64,000 nucleotides of DNA from Oscillospiraceae bacterium (GTDB lineage Bacteria; Bacillota; Clostridia; Oscillospirales; Oscillospiraceae): positions 1-64,000 of the forward strand of contig JAAWSV010000005.1 in assembly GCA_022801715.1 (NCBI GenBank), given 5' to 3'. The notes below the pieces were generated by a model. It was not told the origin of the DNA and did no database searches. It saw only the letters and a program-made list of their open reading frames with translations. Shown here piece by piece: positions 27,133 through 36,547 of this stretch (positions are counted from its first letter, which is position 1; every line of letters starts with the position of its first letter). The position numbers and the translations under genes were made by a program.

Positions 27133-28002
27133 GTGACCAGAAAGCGTCTCGCCGCCCTGCTTCTGACAGCCCTGCTGGCGTTGTCCCTCACCATCCCCGC
27201 CTCCGCCGACGGTATCTGGGAGCTGGACAACGGCTTCTACCAGCGCCACCAAGAGGAGTGCGTCCCCCATGGGAAATACTACCTGACCAACAGTCCCCAA
27301 GGTTACTGCAACATCCGCTCCGCCCCCAACGGCCGGGTAATCTGCCAAGAGAAAAATGGGGCGGAGGTGCTGATCTACCAGACCTACAAAAACTGGGGCG
27401 TTCTCGAATTCTGGCCCGACTCCGGCCCGATCATGTGGGGCTGGGTGTCCATGAAGGATCTGGCCCCGCTCTACGACTACCGCGCCTTCGCCCAGGAGTA
27501 CGCCGATCAAATTCTTCCCGCCGACCCGGCGGTGACAGAGCCTCTTTTAGCGGCCTACCTCCAGTCTGGCCGGACCGCCTTGGTGATCTGGCCCTACCCC
27601 AACGCGCGGGAGGCGTCCTACTGCTACGAGGAGGCCCCTCGGGGCTTGCAGACGCTCCAAATGAGAGGCTTCGGCAGGACCTTTACCGACGAAGAGGGGC
27701 ACCTCTGGGCCCAAGGCAATCAGCATATCGGCGGCCGGTTTGACAACTGCTGGTTTCTCTTGGACGACTTGGGCGCCGGGGACGGCGTGTACCTCCCGCC
27801 GGAGGGCGTGGAGAGCACCGTCGGTGAGCGGATTGTCTCCGTCCGGGAGGTGCCGGAGGTGACCATGTACCCCGCCAAGGAACCGACGCCGCCGATAGAA
27901 AACTACCTCCCGGCAATCCTGTCAGCCGCCGCAGTGCTCCTTAGCGCCGCCGCCCTGCGGTTCTTCTACGGGAAAAAGCGAAACAAAGGAGGTGCAGCAT
28001 GA
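27133..28002 (+). CDS. SH3-like secreted, C-terminally membrane-anchored protein, paralog 1
   Basis: GTG start; signal peptide; NIRSAPNGRV; IVSVREVPE; TM + FFYGKKRNKGG tail. Confidence 0.7.
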   Translation: MTRKRLAALLLTALLALSLTIPASADGIWELDNGFYQRHQEECVPHGKYYLTNSPQGYCNIRSAPNGRVICQEKNGAEVLIYQTYKNWGVLEFWPDSGPIMWGWVSMKDLAPLYDYRAFAQEYADQILPADPAVTEPLLAAYLQSGRTALVIWPYPNAREASYCYEEAPRGLQTLQMRGFGRTFTDEEGHLWAQGNQHIGGRFDNCWFLLDDLGAGDGVYLPPEGVESTVGERIVSVREVPEVTMYPAKEPTPPIENYLPAILSAAAVLLSAAALRFFYGKKRNKGGAA

Positions 28003-28856
28003 GACAGGTGAAACGAATCGCGCTTCTCCTTGCCCTGCTGCTTTCGCTGACTTTGACTGCACCGGTCTGGGCCGATGTCATCGACGAGCCGCCCAACGAC
28101 TTCTTCGTGACACATGAGGCGGCCTGCGAATATGACCGCCGCTGGTACTGCGCCAACAGTCCCCGGGGCTATGTGAACTTCCGGGAGGCCCCGGGGGGCC
28201 GGGTGACCGAGCAGGCGGAAAACGGGGCGCGGGTCCTCAGCACCGTGCTGTATCAGGACTGGGTCCTTGTCGAGTACTACGGCGACGTCTACTGGGAGGG
28301 CTGGGCCCCCCGCAGCGAGCTGTCCGTGGTCTATGACGATATTTCTTTTATTGAGGAGTGTGGCAGCCAGTTCGTCCCCTGCGACCGGGAGCTGGTGGAT
28401 GCGCTGCTCTCGGCGCGGGAGAGCCGCTATGTGGTGTACTGGCCCTATCCCAACGCGGAGCGGGCTCGCGACGTTCAGTGGAAGACGGATGAGTCCATTG
28501 CGAACATGGCCGACCACATCACCGCCCTCTACACCGACCCGGAGGGCTATGTCTGGGGACAGACCCGCATGTTCGACTACTGGGTCTGCCTCTCCGCCTT
28601 GGACGGCGGGGACGGACAGGTGACGTTTGATCTCCCGGGCGGCGCCACCACGCCCTATCCCAAGCCCCGGGTGGTCTCTGTGCGGGAGCTTCCACCCATC
28701 GAATTTTACCCCGCCCAAGAGCCGAAGCCGCCCCTCGCTAACTATCTTCCCGCCCTGCTGGTACTTCTGGCGGTGCTCCTCAGCGGTACCGCCCTGTGGT
28801 TCTTCTACGGAAAAAAGCGAAACAAAGGAGGCACACCATGCGACACACCAAACTGA
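27999..28856 (+). CDS. SH3-like secreted, C-terminally membrane-anchored protein, paralog 2
   Basis: Signal peptide; VNFREAPGGRV; VVSVRELPPIEFYPAQEPKPPLANYLPALL; FFYGKKRNKGG. Confidence 0.7.
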   Translation: MRQVKRIALLLALLLSLTLTAPVWADVIDEPPNDFFVTHEAACEYDRRWYCANSPRGYVNFREAPGGRVTEQAENGARVLSTVLYQDWVLVEYYGDVYWEGWAPRSELSVVYDDISFIEECGSQFVPCDRELVDALLSARESRYVVYWPYPNAERARDVQWKTDESIANMADHITALYTDPEGYVWGQTRMFDYWVCLSALDGGDGQVTFDLPGGATTPYPKPRVVSVRELPPIEFYPAQEPKPPLANYLPALLVLLAVLLSGTALWFFYGKKRNKGGTPCDTPN

Positions 28857-29695
28857 CCGCCCTGTTCCTTGCGCTGCTCCTCGCCCTCTCCCTGACCCTG
28901 CCGGCCTCCGCCGACGTCCTCTGGGAGCCGGACAACCGGTTCTACGAGAACCACCAGGGCGACTGCGAGTACCACAACCGCAACTACCTCGCCAACAGCC
29001 CCGAGGGCTACGTGGCCCTCCGCAGCGCCCCCAACGGCACTGTCACCGCCCAGGTGGAGAATGGCCAGCGATTGAACGTCTACTTCCTCTATCAGGACTG
29101 GGGCTACGTCAACACCGCCAGCACCGAGGGCTGGGCCCCCCTCTCGGACCTCGCCCTCATCTACGACTACCGCTCCTTTGAGGAGGAGCACGGCGATGAA
29201 ATCCTCCCCGTGGACAAGGTGGTGACGGACCCTCTCTTTGACGCCTACCTCCAGACCGGCAAGACCACCCTCGTCATCTGGTCCTACCCCAACGCGGAGC
29301 ATTTCAGCCACTACTACACCGGCGACCAAGGGCTGGAGCTGCTGAATGCGCTGAAGGAGTACGGCGTCTTCACCTACACCGACGAGGAGGGCCACCTCTG
29401 GGGCTACTGCTCCTACCTCTACGGCCACCGGAACTTCTGGGTCCTTTTAGACGACCCCAGCGCCGGTGACGGCGTTCCTCCGGCCCCCGAGGACATTCCA
29501 AACAGCGAGATAGGGGATCGGATCGTCTCCGTGCGGGAGATCCCCGAGATCCCCCTCGTCCCCGCCCGGAAGCCGCCCCTGCCCCCCACCGCCACCCTGC
29601 TGACTACGGGGCTGGTCATCGCCGCGGCGGCCCTCAGCGCCGCCGCCCTCTGGCTGTTCTACGGCAAAAAGTGGCAGGGCAAGCCGGCACTGTGA
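28838..29695 (+). CDS. SH3-like secreted, C-terminally membrane-anchored protein, paralog 3
   Basis: Signal peptide; VALRSAPNGTV; IVSVREIPEIPLVPARKPP; LFYGKKWQGKP. Confidence 0.7.
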   Translation: MRHTKLTALFLALLLALSLTLPASADVLWEPDNRFYENHQGDCEYHNRNYLANSPEGYVALRSAPNGTVTAQVENGQRLNVYFLYQDWGYVNTASTEGWAPLSDLALIYDYRSFEEEHGDEILPVDKVVTDPLFDAYLQTGKTTLVIWSYPNAEHFSHYYTGDQGLELLNALKEYGVFTYTDEEGHLWGYCSYLYGHRNFWVLLDDPSAGDGVPPAPEDIPNSEIGDRIVSVREIPEIPLVPARKPPLPPTATLLTTGLVIAAAALSAAALWLFYGKKWQGKPAL

Positions 29696-29770
29696 GCCGC
29701 CCCGCGTGGGGGACTTACAGCACAAGAAGCAGCCCCGCTGTGAAATATTTATATTTGTCGATGTATAACA

Positions 29771-29805
29771 AAAAAGCAGGACAGGTTTTACCTGTCCTGC
29801 TTTTT
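29771..29805. terminator. Bidirectional terminator
   Basis: aaaaagcaggacagg-tttta-cctgtcctgcttttt. Confidence 0.9.
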
Positions 29806-29817
29806 GCGTTTAGCCGA

Positions 29818-30906
29818 TCAGATGGTCACAATCCAGTTCATATCGTCCTTGACGGTCCCGGTCTGCATACCATAGATGCTGTCATACAGCTTCTGGCTCA
29901 CAGGTCCCACGCCGCCGCCGTTGATCACAATGTCCTCGCCCTTGTAGCGCAGCACGCCGATGGGGGAGATGACGCAGGCGGTGCCGGTGGCCCAGACCTC
30001 CTGCAGGGTGCCGTCCTTGCTGGCCTTGGCCACGTCCTCAATGGCCAGCCGCCGCTCGGACACCTTGTAGCCCCACTTGCGCAGCAGGGTGATGGTGCTG
30101 TCCCGGGTGACGCCGGGGAGGATGGACCCGCCCAAGGGGGCGGTGATCACCTCGTTGTCGATCATAAAGAAGGCGTTGGAGGTGCCCACCTCCTCTACAT
30201 ACTTGTGCTCGAAGGCATCCAGCCACAGGACCTCCTTGCAGCCGTTCTCCAGGGCCTTCTTGGTGGCCTTCATGCCGCCGGCGTAGTTGCCGCCCACCTT
30301 GGCGAAGCCGGTGCCGCCCACCGCCGCGCGGATGAACTCGTCCTCCACGTAGATGTGGCTGCCGGTGAGTCCGCCCCGGTTGATGTCGTAGTAGGCGCCC
30401 ACGGCGCAAAGGATAATGATGAAGTGGTAGTGCTTGGCCGGCTCCACGGAGAAGGAGACCTCATCGGAGATGATGTAGGGCCGGATGTACAGCGCGGTGC
30501 CGGGGGCGCTGGGAATCCAGTCCGCGTCGGCCTTCACCGTGGCCTTCACCGCCTCCACAAACAGCTCCTCGTCCATGGGGGGGATGCACATGCGGTCATT
30601 GGTGCGGTTGAGGCGCTTGGCGTTCATGTCCGGGCGGAAGAGGTTGATCTTCCCCTCGGGGGTGAGGTAGGCCTTCATACCCTCAAACATCATCTGGGCG
30701 TAGTGGAGCACGCAGGAGGCCGGGTCCAGGCTGATGGGCCCGTAGGGGACGATCTTGCCGTCGTGCCAGCCCTGCCCCTCGTCGTAGTCCATGATGAACA
30801 TGTGGTCAGTGAAGTACTTGCCGAAGCCGAGGTTAGACTGATCCGGCTTGGGCTTGGGCTGGGTGGTGCGGGTTACAGGAAAATTGTAGGACATAGTAGT
30901 TGCCAC
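29818..30906 (-). CDS. ilvE: Branched-chain amino acid aminotransferase
   Basis: 362 aa; class IV aminotransferase; CGTACVISPIG-like ATGTACVISPIGVLRYKG. Confidence 0.93.
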   Translation of the reverse strand: MATTMSYNFPVTRTTQPKPKPDQSNLGFGKYFTDHMFIMDYDEGQGWHDGKIVPYGPISLDPASCVLHYAQMMFEGMKAYLTPEGKINLFRPDMNAKRLNRTNDRMCIPPMDEELFVEAVKATVKADADWIPSAPGTALYIRPYIISDEVSFSVEPAKHYHFIIILCAVGAYYDINRGGLTGSHIYVEDEFIRAAVGGTGFAKVGGNYAGGMKATKKALENGCKEVLWLDAFEHKYVEEVGTSNAFFMIDNEVITAPLGGSILPGVTRDSTITLLRKWGYKVSERRLAIEDVAKASKDGTLQEVWATGTACVISPIGVLRYKGEDIVINGGGVGPVSQKLYDSIYGMQTGTVKDDMNWIVTI

Positions 30907-30936
30907 CTTTCAATTTTTTGATGAATTAAATTGATT

Positions 30937-31013
30937 CCGTAGGGGCCGGTGTCCTCACCGGCCCGTTCATCAAGGCCGGGGGACGAGCCGATGCGGACAT
31001 CGGCCCCTGCGGG
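30937..31013. repeat. Two facing TAGGGGCG-type hairpin repeats
   Basis: gtaggggccggtgtcctcaccggcccg and gccgatgcggacatcggcccctgcggg. Confidence 0.7.
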
Positions 31014-31018
31014 CGGTA

Positions 31019-31807
31019 TTACGAAATATGATACAATTCCGGCCTCCGGTCCCGGAACACATTGATGCCGTTCCGGATGCCCTCCAGCACGCCGAAGTCC
31101 GCCTCGGCGGTGATGACCTCCTCCTCATCTCTGGCCCAGGCTAAATACTCGCCCCAAGGGTCGATCACCGCGCTGCCGCCGCCGCACCTGGTGCTTCCGG
31201 CGGTGCCCACGCTGTTGCAGAGCACCAAAAACATCTGGTTCTCAATGGCTCTCGCCCTCGCCAGCGTCTGGAGGTGCATGCTCCGCTTGTCAGGCCACTG
31301 GGCGGGGACGAACAGCAGATCCAGCCCCTCCACCGCCAGCGTCCGCGTCAGCTCGGGAAACCGGAGGTCATAGCAGATAATGAGAGCGCACCTCTGCCCG
31401 TCCAAGGTGAACCGGCACAGGTGGTCCCCCGGCTGAAAGTGCTCCTCCTCCTTGGCGTAGGTAAAGAGGTGGATCTTGTCATACTCCGCCGCGACCTCGC
31501 CGGAGCGGTCAAACACATAGGCGGTGTTGTAGATGCCGCCCTTCTTCCGGTTGGCCACGCTGCCGCAGACGATGTTGACATTCAGCTCCTTGGCCAGCGC
31601 GGAGAACTCCGCCTTGGTCCGCGCCCCGTCCTGGTCGGCGGCGGCAAACAGGTCCTCGGGATAGTATCCGGTGTTCCAGGTCTCCGGCAGCACCACCGTG
31701 TCCGGGTGCTCCCGCCCCGCCGTCTCCCGGATCAGCGCCGCGGCGTGGGCGTAGTTGTAGTCCACCTCCCCCAGGCGCATATCCATCTGGATACAGGAAA
31801 TTTTCAT
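31019..31807 (-). CDS. Carbon-nitrogen hydrolase (nitrilase/omega-amidase-like)
   Basis: MKISCIQMDMRLGEVDYN; VVLPETWNTGYYPEDL; ALIICYDLRFPEL. Confidence 0.88.
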   Translation of the reverse strand: MKISCIQMDMRLGEVDYNYAHAAALIRETAGREHPDTVVLPETWNTGYYPEDLFAAADQDGARTKAEFSALAKELNVNIVCGSVANRKKGGIYNTAYVFDRSGEVAAEYDKIHLFTYAKEEEHFQPGDHLCRFTLDGQRCALIICYDLRFPELTRTLAVEGLDLLFVPAQWPDKRSMHLQTLARARAIENQMFLVLCNSVGTAGSTRCGGGSAVIDPWGEYLAWARDEEEVITAEADFGVLEGIRNGINVFRDRRPELYHIS

Positions 31808-31820
31808 AGGATGCCTCCTT

Positions 31821-31896
31821 TGCAGGGGCGGATATTATCCGCCTGTTTTACAGGGGCGGCTAAGCCCGCGGGCGGCCACAGGCCGCCCCTACAGGC
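31821..31896. repeat. Cluster of TAGGGGCG-type hairpin repeats
   Basis: gcaggggcggatattatccgcc; gggcggccacaggccgcccctacagg. Confidence 0.7.
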
Positions 31897-32635
31897 GTAT
31901 GGCCGCCTCTAAGGCGATTTGCAAAATCCGTTCATACTCGCCGTCCGGCGTACAGCCCCAGGTGCGGCCCTCCCAGACCGCCCCGGCCAGACTGTCCTCG
32001 GCGTACAGGAACTGGTACACCGGCCTGCCCCGAAACTGCCCCGCGGCCATCAGGGACGCGCACTCCATCTCCACCGACAGACAGCCCTCCTCCCGCCGCG
32101 CCGCCGCCTTGTTCTCCGTCTCCCGGTAGATGGCGTCGGTGGTCCAGGTTTTCCCTTGGACGTAGGGCAGACCCAGCGCGTCAAAGCACTCCGCCAGCCG
32201 GCAGGCGGTGGGGATCTCCACATAGTCCTCCGGGGGCAGGTAGTGGAAGCTGGTCCCCTCGTCCCGATAGGCGGCAGTGGGGACAATCAGATGCCCGGCG
32301 GTGAGCTGGGGGACCAGCGCGCCGCAGCTTCCGAACACCAGCAGCGTCCGCGCCCCCTTCACCCACACCTCCTCCGCCATCGCCGCCGCCGCGGGACCGC
32401 CCACGGTGGCGAGGAACAGCCCCAGGGGCTTTCCCCGCCACGCAAAGCGGTAGATGGGACTGACGAAGCTGTCCCCCAAGGTGCTCACCACCTCCGCCTC
32501 CGGACAAAGGCGCAAAAGCGCCTCCACCGCTTGGTGCTGGAAGGTGACAAGCACCGTCTCCGGGAACCCCGCCACCGGCACGGTGGTGTCCGTGGGCCGC
32601 AGGATGGCCGGGCTGCCGTCAAAAGTAAGGCTCAC
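31889..32635 (-). CDS. Nucleoside phosphorylase family protein
   Basis: LVFGSCGALVPQLTAGHLIVPTAAYRDEGTS; EMECASLMAAGQF. Confidence 0.82.
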   Translation of the reverse strand: MSLTFDGSPAILRPTDTTVPVAGFPETVLVTFQHQAVEALLRLCPEAEVVSTLGDSFVSPIYRFAWRGKPLGLFLATVGGPAAAAMAEEVWVKGARTLLVFGSCGALVPQLTAGHLIVPTAAYRDEGTSFHYLPPEDYVEIPTACRLAECFDALGLPYVQGKTWTTDAIYRETENKAAARREEGCLSVEMECASLMAAGQFRGRPVYQFLYAEDSLAGAVWEGRTWGCTPDGEYERILQIALEAAIRL

Positions 32636-33171
32636 CCGGCGTAGTCCCGGCCGGCCTCCAGGGCCTTCATGTTGAGCCCCACCAGCTCCGGCTTCTTGGC
32701 GGGTACCAGCTTCTGCACGGTGACCTCCGTGCCCTCGAAGGAGAGCTCCGGGTTATTTTTCAGCACATGGCCCATCATGATCATGTTGGCCAGCGTGCCC
32801 ACCCCGGCGTCCTTGGCCATCTGGGTGGCGGGGATGTAGTAGGCAGTGACGTCGGTGCGCAGCACCTTCTCGTCGATGAGGGTGCTGTCCACATAGATCT
32901 GTCCGCCGGGAACCACCGCGTCCACATACTTCTGCAAGCTGGGCAGGTTCATCACAATCAGCACGTCCGGTCGGGTAATAATCGGGGAGCCCACAGGGTC
33001 GTCGGACAAAATCACGCTGCAATTGGCGGTGCCCCCCCGCATCTCCGGACCGTAGGAGGGGAGCCAGCTCACTTGGAGATCCTCCAGCAGCCCCTTGTAG
33101 GCCAAAAACTTCCCGGCAAACAGGATGCCCTGCCCGCCGAAGCCGGCGATCAAAATCTGGGTCGTCTTCAT
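32632..33171 (-). CDS. 2-oxoacid:ferredoxin oxidoreductase gamma subunit
   Basis: [59 protein letters not shown]. Confidence 0.92.
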   Translation of the reverse strand: MKTTQILIAGFGGQGILFAGKFLAYKGLLEDLQVSWLPSYGPEMRGGTANCSVILSDDPVGSPIITRPDVLIVMNLPSLQKYVDAVVPGGQIYVDSTLIDEKVLRTDVTAYYIPATQMAKDAGVGTLANMIMMGHVLKNNPELSFEGTEVTVQKLVPAKKPELVGLNMKALEAGRDYAG

Positions 33172-33929
33172 TTGCTCTCAGCCTCCTTTGCCGCGCTCCG
33201 GTCCTTGTACACGCCCAAGGGGTAGTAGGGGAGCATATCGCTCTCCACCCATTTCAGCGCCTGCTGGGGCGTCATCCCCCAGTTGGTGGGACAGGCGGAA
33301 ACCACCTCGATAAGGCTGAACCCCTTCTTGTCCACCTGGTTCTGGAAGGCCTTCAGGATGGCCTTTCCGGCGCTCTTTACGTTCTTCACGTTGTTCACCG
33401 CCACGCGGGCCACGTACTCCGGTCCCTCCAGCGTGGCCAGCAGCTCACAGACCCGGATGGGCCAGCCGCAGTGGTCCACATCCCGTCCATAGGGAGAGGT
33501 CTGGGTCACCTGACCCGGCAGGGAGGTGGGGGCCATCTGCCCGCCGGTCATGCCATAGATGGCGTTGTTGACGAAGATAACGGTGATATTCTCATTCCGC
33601 GCCGCGGCGTGGACGGTCTCCGCCATACCGATGGAGGCTAAATCCCCGTCCCCCTGATAGGTAAAGACGATGTTGTCCGGACGGCACCGCTTGATGCCGG
33701 TGGCGGTGGCGGGAGCCCGGCCGTGGGCGGCCTCGATCATGTCGCAGGCGAAGTAGTCGTAGGCCATCACCGCGCAGCCCACCGGGGCCACGCCGATGGT
33801 CTTGCCCTCGATGCCTAAGGTGTCGATAGCCTCGGCCACCAGCCGGTGGATGATGCCGTGGGGGCATCCGGGGCAGTAGTGGAGAACGGCGTCGGTAAGT
33901 GCCTTGGGCTTTTCAAATACGATTGCCAT
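33168..33929 (-). CDS. 2-oxoacid:ferredoxin oxidoreductase beta (TPP) subunit
   Basis: [72 protein letters not shown]. Confidence 0.92.
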   Translation of the reverse strand: MAIVFEKPKALTDAVLHYCPGCPHGIIHRLVAEAIDTLGIEGKTIGVAPVGCAVMAYDYFACDMIEAAHGRAPATATGIKRCRPDNIVFTYQGDGDLASIGMAETVHAAARNENITVIFVNNAIYGMTGGQMAPTSLPGQVTQTSPYGRDVDHCGWPIRVCELLATLEGPEYVARVAVNNVKNVKSAGKAILKAFQNQVDKKGFSLIEVVSACPTNWGMTPQQALKWVESDMLPYYPLGVYKDRSAAKEAESK

Positions 33930-33930
33930 A

Positions 33931-34992
33931 TCAGTTGCCTCCTTTCACGGCAGCGTGGATGCTTTGGAGCACCTGCTCCGGGCTGGGGATCATGCCGCCC
34001 ACCCGGTTGCACAGGGTCACAGGCCGTTTGCACTCCGTGGACAGGCGGATGTCCTCGATCATCTGGCCCATATTCAGCTCCACGCTGACAAAGGCCTTCA
34101 CCTGTTCCGCCGCGTCCCTGAGCACCTGCTTGGGGAAGGGCCACAGCGTGATGGGCCGGATCAGCCCCGCCTTGATCCCCTCGGCCCGTGCGGCCGCCAC
34201 GGCGTTCTTGGCCACGCGGGCGGCGATGCCGAAGGCCACCACGCCGATCTCCGCGTCGTCCATCATGTACGTCTCATAGAGGACCTCGCTGGCCTCCACG
34301 GCCTTGTACTTCTCATACCGCTCGAAGTTCTTCTGCTCCAGGACCTCGGGATTTAAGTACAGAGAGTTTACAATATTGTGCTTCCGCTTCCCCTCCGTCC
34401 CGGTGAGGGCCCAAGGCTTCGGGTAGTGCTCCACAGCCACATCCTCAAAGGAGATGGGTTCCATCATCTGCCCGATGGTCCCGTCGGCCAGGATCATGGA
34501 GAGCATACTGTACTTGTCCGCCAGATTGAACCCCTTCACCGTGAGACTTGCCATCTCCTGCACAGAGGCGGGGGCCAGCACGATCATGCGGTAATCCCCG
34601 TGCCCGCCACCCTTGGTGGACTGGAAGTAGTCCGACTGACTGGGCTGAATGCCGCCAAGGCCCGGGCCGCCCCGCTGGACATTCACCACGAAGGCGGGCA
34701 CATCAGACCCGGCGATGTAGCTGAGTCCCTCTCCCTTCAGGGAGATTCCGGGGCTGGAGGAGGAGGTCATCACCCGCATCCCCGCCGCCGCGGCGCCGTA
34801 GACCATGTTGATGGACGCGATCTCGCTCTCCGCCTGAAGGAACACCCCGCCGATCTTGGGCATCTTCTTGGCCATGTAGGCGGCGATCTCCGTCTGGGGT
34901 GTGATGGGATAGCCGAAGTAGTGGCGGCAGCCGGCCTGAATAGCGGCCTCCGCGATGGCCTCATTGCCCTTCATCAAAATTCTTTCTGCCAT
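33931..34992 (-). CDS. 2-oxoacid:ferredoxin oxidoreductase alpha subunit (VorB-like)
   Basis: [45 protein letters not shown]. Confidence 0.92.
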   Translation of the reverse strand: MAERILMKGNEAIAEAAIQAGCRHYFGYPITPQTEIAAYMAKKMPKIGGVFLQAESEIASINMVYGAAAAGMRVMTSSSSPGISLKGEGLSYIAGSDVPAFVVNVQRGGPGLGGIQPSQSDYFQSTKGGGHGDYRMIVLAPASVQEMASLTVKGFNLADKYSMLSMILADGTIGQMMEPISFEDVAVEHYPKPWALTGTEGKRKHNIVNSLYLNPEVLEQKNFERYEKYKAVEASEVLYETYMMDDAEIGVVAFGIAARVAKNAVAAARAEGIKAGLIRPITLWPFPKQVLRDAAEQVKAFVSVELNMGQMIEDIRLSTECKRPVTLCNRVGGMIPSPEQVLQSIHAAVKGGN

Positions 34993-35002
34993 GTTGACCT
35001 CC

Positions 35003-35209
35003 TCACTTTTCCACTGTAATAACGCAGTCGGGGCACATGGTGGCGCAGAAGGCGCAGCCGATACAGGCCTCCTGATCCGTCATCTCCGCGGGGGAATACC
35101 CCTTCTTGTTGATCTTCCCCTGGGCGATCACGAGAATGTGCTTGGGACAAGCCTCCACACACAGCCCGCAGCCCTTGCAAAGATCAGTCTGAAACGTTAC
35201 CTTTGCCAT
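35003..35209 (-). CDS. 4Fe-4S ferredoxin subunit of the 2-oxoacid oxidoreductase
   Basis: CKGCGLCVEACP and CIGCAFCATMCP clusters. Confidence 0.92.
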   Translation of the reverse strand: MAKVTFQTDLCKGCGLCVEACPKHILVIAQGKINKKGYSPAEMTDQEACIGCAFCATMCPDCVITVEK

Positions 35210-35362
35210 TGGTGGGACCTCCTTTTTATTTCAACTTGATGATTCTGATGAGAGTGATGCGAATGAGTTAGGAGTTGGAAGTTGTGGTATTCACCTGCGG
35301 CGAATAGAATTAAAGATAACTTTCAAATCGTCCGCCGTAAGCCGGACGCATTCACGCCTGCC

Positions 35363-36058
35363 TCAACAAAAGGGTTTGCCTCGCTGTTCCGGCAGCGCAA
35401 AATACTTCTCCTGCAATTTCATCGCCAGCAGAGCCTCCACCCGCCCCCTCAGCGCCTCCGCCACCCTCTCCTCCGCGCAGGTGAGCCAGATGGGCAGGCC
35501 GCTGAGGCGGCTCAGCTCCTCCATGTAGGGTGCCGCCGACAGCACAGTCTCCGCTGTGGTCTCGTGGGCCAGATTGGCGTTGTTCACAATGGCTGTGAAG
35601 GGCAGGTGCCCCGCCGCCTCGATCTCCCGCATGACCTCCAGCGCATCTTGGGGCGTTCTGGTGAGGGGACGGCAGGGGTTGGCCACGAAGGCCATGCGGT
35701 AGTTGTTCTCCTCTAAGATCATCGGCGCGTAGCGTCCCAAGGCGTAGGCCCCCCGGTCGTCGCCGCCGATGTCCATGACGGCGTAGGCGCTCCGGTCCTC
35801 CACCAGGCTGTAGGCCTCCGCCGGCAGGGCCGGCAGGTCCACATTGGTGTTGGCGAACCGGGAGGAGATGAGCCGCACCCCCGCCGCCTCCAGTTCCGCC
35901 GCGCTGTCCCTGGTGCGGAAGTAGGGGTTGACGATATCGAGGTCGGCAATGGACACCCGCTTTCCCTCCCCCGCCAGCAGCAGGGCATAATTCACGGCAA
36001 TATTGGTCTTGCCGGAGCCGTAGTGCCCGGCAAACAGGGTAACTCGCTTGTGGTCCAT
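35363..36058 (-). CDS. ParA/CobQ-like P-loop ATPase
   Basis: GHYGSGKTNIAVNYA Walker A; VSIADLDIVNPYFRTRD. Confidence 0.75.
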   Translation of the reverse strand: MDHKRVTLFAGHYGSGKTNIAVNYALLLAGEGKRVSIADLDIVNPYFRTRDSAAELEAAGVRLISSRFANTNVDLPALPAEAYSLVEDRSAYAVMDIGGDDRGAYALGRYAPMILEENNYRMAFVANPCRPLTRTPQDALEVMREIEAAGHLPFTAIVNNANLAHETTAETVLSAAPYMEELSRLSGLPIWLTCAEERVAEALRGRVEALLAMKLQEKYFALPEQRGKPFC

Positions 36059-36079
36059 AAAAAGTCCTCTTTTTACGCT

Positions 36080-36544
36080 TTACAGCGGCTTTTCCATGAT
36101 TTCATATACCAGTACCACACCGTTTTCCACCGGCCAACGCTCGTGCCGGATCGTGCGGTACCCCCTGTGCTCGTACATCTGACAGGCCGGGAGGGAGGCG
36201 TCCAGCCGGAGGGCGGGATGCTCCCCGGCGGCCTGACCCTCCAGCGCGTCCATCAGCAGCGTCCCATAGCCCCGGCCCTGAAAGGAGGGCAGGACGTACA
36301 CCCTGCTGATACACGCCCCCCGCCGGGTCCCGGTGCCGATCAGCTCGCCGTCCAGCCACAGGCCCAGCACGCCGCCCTGCCGGATGTCCTCCAAAACCGC
36401 TGCGGCACTGTGGAGGCGGCAGAAGGCGTCCACGATCTCCGGCAGGTAGTACCGGGGGTATACCTCCCGGACAGTCCGGCCCACCAGCGCCGCGATCTGC
36501 TCCGCGTGGCGCTCCTCCGCCCACTCAATCGTGACCTGTCCCAT
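36080..36544 (-). CDS. GNAT acetyltransferase
   Basis: VYVLPSFQGRGYGTLLMDALE. Confidence 0.85.
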   Translation of the reverse strand: MGQVTIEWAEERHAEQIAALVGRTVREVYPRYYLPEIVDAFCRLHSAAAVLEDIRQGGVLGLWLDGELIGTGTRRGACISRVYVLPSFQGRGYGTLLMDALEGQAAGEHPALRLDASLPACQMYEHRGYRTIRHERWPVENGVVLVYEIMEKPL

Positions 36545-36547
36545 TGC

